Source: Companilactobacillus hulinensis (GTDB lineage: Bacteria; Bacillota; Bacilli; Lactobacillales; Lactobacillaceae). Taken from it: DNA of 64,000 nt. Positions 62,789 to 64,000 of this stretch are shown here, piece by piece. Where the stretch lies: contig NZ_RHOO01000011.1 in the NCBI RefSeq assembly GCF_003946555.1, forward strand, positions 1-64,000, in the 5' to 3' direction. Numbering within the stretch: the stretch's first letter is position 1; each line of letters opens with the position of its first letter. The position numbers and the translations under genes are program-made. The notes beneath the pieces are model-generated. The model had not been told where the DNA came from. It made no database searches and was given only the letters and a program-made list of their open reading frames with translations.

Positions 62789-63967
62789 TTACCAATATAG
62801 GTTCCAATCTTTTTGGAATCTTATTAAGGCTTCCATATAGAAATAGTCGCCCCAGATGTTACCTTCATCAACTCCTTTACCTGAGTGCCATGAGTAAACA
62901 CTGTGATCAAGAATTGGTTGACCATCTTCCATGTCGCTGTATGTATAATTCTTAATCAAGGATCTTAAGATACTGTGCATTGCATATCTGTAAAGCTCCT
63001 TGTCACTGTCAGATTCTGGGAGGTACTTCAGCATTTCGTGAATTCCACAAACCGCAATTGCACCAGCAGATGAATCTCTAGCTTGGTCATCACCATCACC
63101 AAAGATCAAATCCCAAAATGGCACTGAATCTTCAGGTAACTTATTCAAGAAGTAATTAAGAACTTTCTTAAATAAATCGATATCATTTGGATCCTTGGTG
63201 TAGTGATAATGAAGTGCAATGCCATAGATTGCCCAAGCCTGACCACGTGCCCAGCTTGAATCATCTGAATAACCTTGACGGGTCACACCCTTCAAAGGCT
63301 TGCCAGTCTTGGAATCAAAGTAATAAGTGTGGTAAGTTGAACCATCATCTCTAATAACAGTGTTAATAGAGTTCTTATAATGAGATTCTGCCATCTTGAA
63401 ATACTTATCATCTTTTGTTTCTTCACTTGCCCAATAGAATAATGGAATGTTAAGAAGGGCATCTATAATTAATCGATAATTATCATCATCCCCTGAGTTG
63501 CCCCAAGCCTGAATGAAGCCTCCTTTTTCTTGGAACCTAGTAGCTAATTGATCAGCCGCTTTAATTCCAGCTTCTCTAGCATCTTCATCACCAGTTAACT
63601 TATAATCGCTAATTGTTGATGGAATGTATAAGAATCCAAGATCATGATGGTTAACAGCTATTTTTTTATCAATTCTGTTTTCAAAAGATTTAACATCTTC
63701 TTTTGCTAAATCTAGATATTTGTCATCATTGGTATATTCATATGCTAACCAAAGCAATCCTGTCCAGAAACCGTTCGTCCATTCAGTATTATCCATAACA
63801 CCAAACTTATCTTTGTTAGCTGCTGGAGTTGGATATTCACTTCCAAAATAATGTGCATTTTTATCAATTTGCGAAACAGCTGCATTAAGTGCTTGGTTTA
63901 TATCTTTTTCATTCAATAAGCCGTTTCTCAAAAACAAATGACCATTAATTATGTTCTCTGCTGGCAT
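62789..63967 (-). CDS. Unsaturated glucuronyl hydrolase (GH88)
   Basis: A 392-residue cytoplasmic (alpha/alpha)6-barrel enzyme that hydrolyses the unsaturated uronic acid from lyase products. Catalytic-type Asp residues are seen in FGVMDNTEWTNGFWTGLLW (near residue 57) and NHHDLGFLYIPS (near residue 113), and SSWARGQAWAIYG is conserved. AAGAGGAGG precedes the ATG. It is the first gene of the 11-gene operon in this window; its promoter and any regulator lie beyond the window edge. Confidence 0.94.
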   Translation of the reverse strand: MPAENIINGHLFLRNGLLNEKDINQALNAAVSQIDKNAHYFGSEYPTPAANKDKFGVMDNTEWTNGFWTGLLWLAYEYTNDDKYLDLAKEDVKSFENRIDKKIAVNHHDLGFLYIPSTISDYKLTGDEDAREAGIKAADQLATRFQEKGGFIQAWGNSGDDDNYRLIIDALLNIPLFYWASEETKDDKYFKMAESHYKNSINTVIRDDGSTYHTYYFDSKTGKPLKGVTRQGYSDDSSWARGQAWAIYGIALHYHYTKDPNDIDLFKKVLNYFLNKLPEDSVPFWDLIFGDGDDQARDSSAGAIAVCGIHEMLKYLPESDSDKELYRYAMHSILRSLIKNYTYSDMEDGQPILDHSVYSWHSGKGVDEGNIWGDYFYMEALIRFQKDWNLYW

Positions 63968-64000
63968 TGTTGCCTCCTCTTTTTTAGTTTCTCATTTGGA

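Overview
The window looks like a chromosomal segment of a low-GC Gram-positive bacterium of the family Lactobacillaceae. The evidence is the AT-rich sequence, the AAGGAGG-type ribosome-binding sites, and the gene content: C69 dipeptidases, a bile-salt-hydrolase-like enzyme, paired 6-phospho-beta-glucosidase/cellobiose-type PTS genes, an MntR/MntH pair, PerR and L-serine dehydratase. A Companilactobacillus-like species is my guess but cannot be proven from the sequence. No rRNA, tRNA, CRISPR array or prophage was seen. Layout: 0-0.6 kb, 5' end of a group IIC intron (minus strand) lodged in a repeat. 0.6-8.6 kb, choloylglycine-hydrolase-family enzyme, DyP peroxidase, two PH-domain membrane proteins, VanZ-like protein, anion permease and two tiny membrane proteins. 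8.6-16.5 kb, ABC-2 exporter, mntH-usp facing mntR with two matching operators, and a GAPDH facing a LysR regulator. 16.5-22.4 kb, a repeat-only stretch, then an RpiR-controlled beta-glucoside module (EIIC, GH1, ROK kinase). 22.6-35.5 kb, a nitrogen/amino-acid region: L-serine dehydratase (sdaAB/sdaAA), a diguanylate cyclase, an operon ald - threonine deaminase - OPT transporter - PqqD-like protein - C69 dipeptidase, and a second C69 dipeptidase. 35.3-39.2 kb, a second beta-glucoside module (GH1, EIIC, small membrane protein) with a divergent GntR regulator. 39.4-51.5 kb, stress and regulatory genes: arsenate reductase family, LCP protein, thioredoxin facing a CsoR-family repressor, RlmA, two VIT-family transporters facing PerR, a two-component system, a HigBA-like toxin-antitoxin pair and two HTH-membrane paralogues. 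51.8-53.7 kb, guanine deaminase plus an AzgA-type purine permease. 54.4-64 kb, an 11-gene minus-strand operon for glycosaminoglycan-type uronate oligosaccharides: unsaturated glucuronyl hydrolase, mannose-family PTS EIIB/C/D/A, YajC-like protein, heparinase II/III-like lyase, KduI, KduD, KDG kinase and a carbohydrate-binding-like protein. The strongest unexplained signal is between the genes. Three families of imperfect palindromes recur. R1 (about 180 bp, 11 copies) folds as a basal stem plus three hairpins whose stems change in a compensatory way between copies; ten copies form five inverted doublets. R2 (about 116 bp, six full copies and two fragments) is mostly placed in one orientation directly at stop codons. 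R3 (about 105 bp, four copies) sits between convergent genes and shares an invariant TAATCC/GGATTA core. The group IIC intron is inserted in the arm of an R1 copy. No obvious transposase for these families is in the window. The 51.8-64 kb part has none of them.
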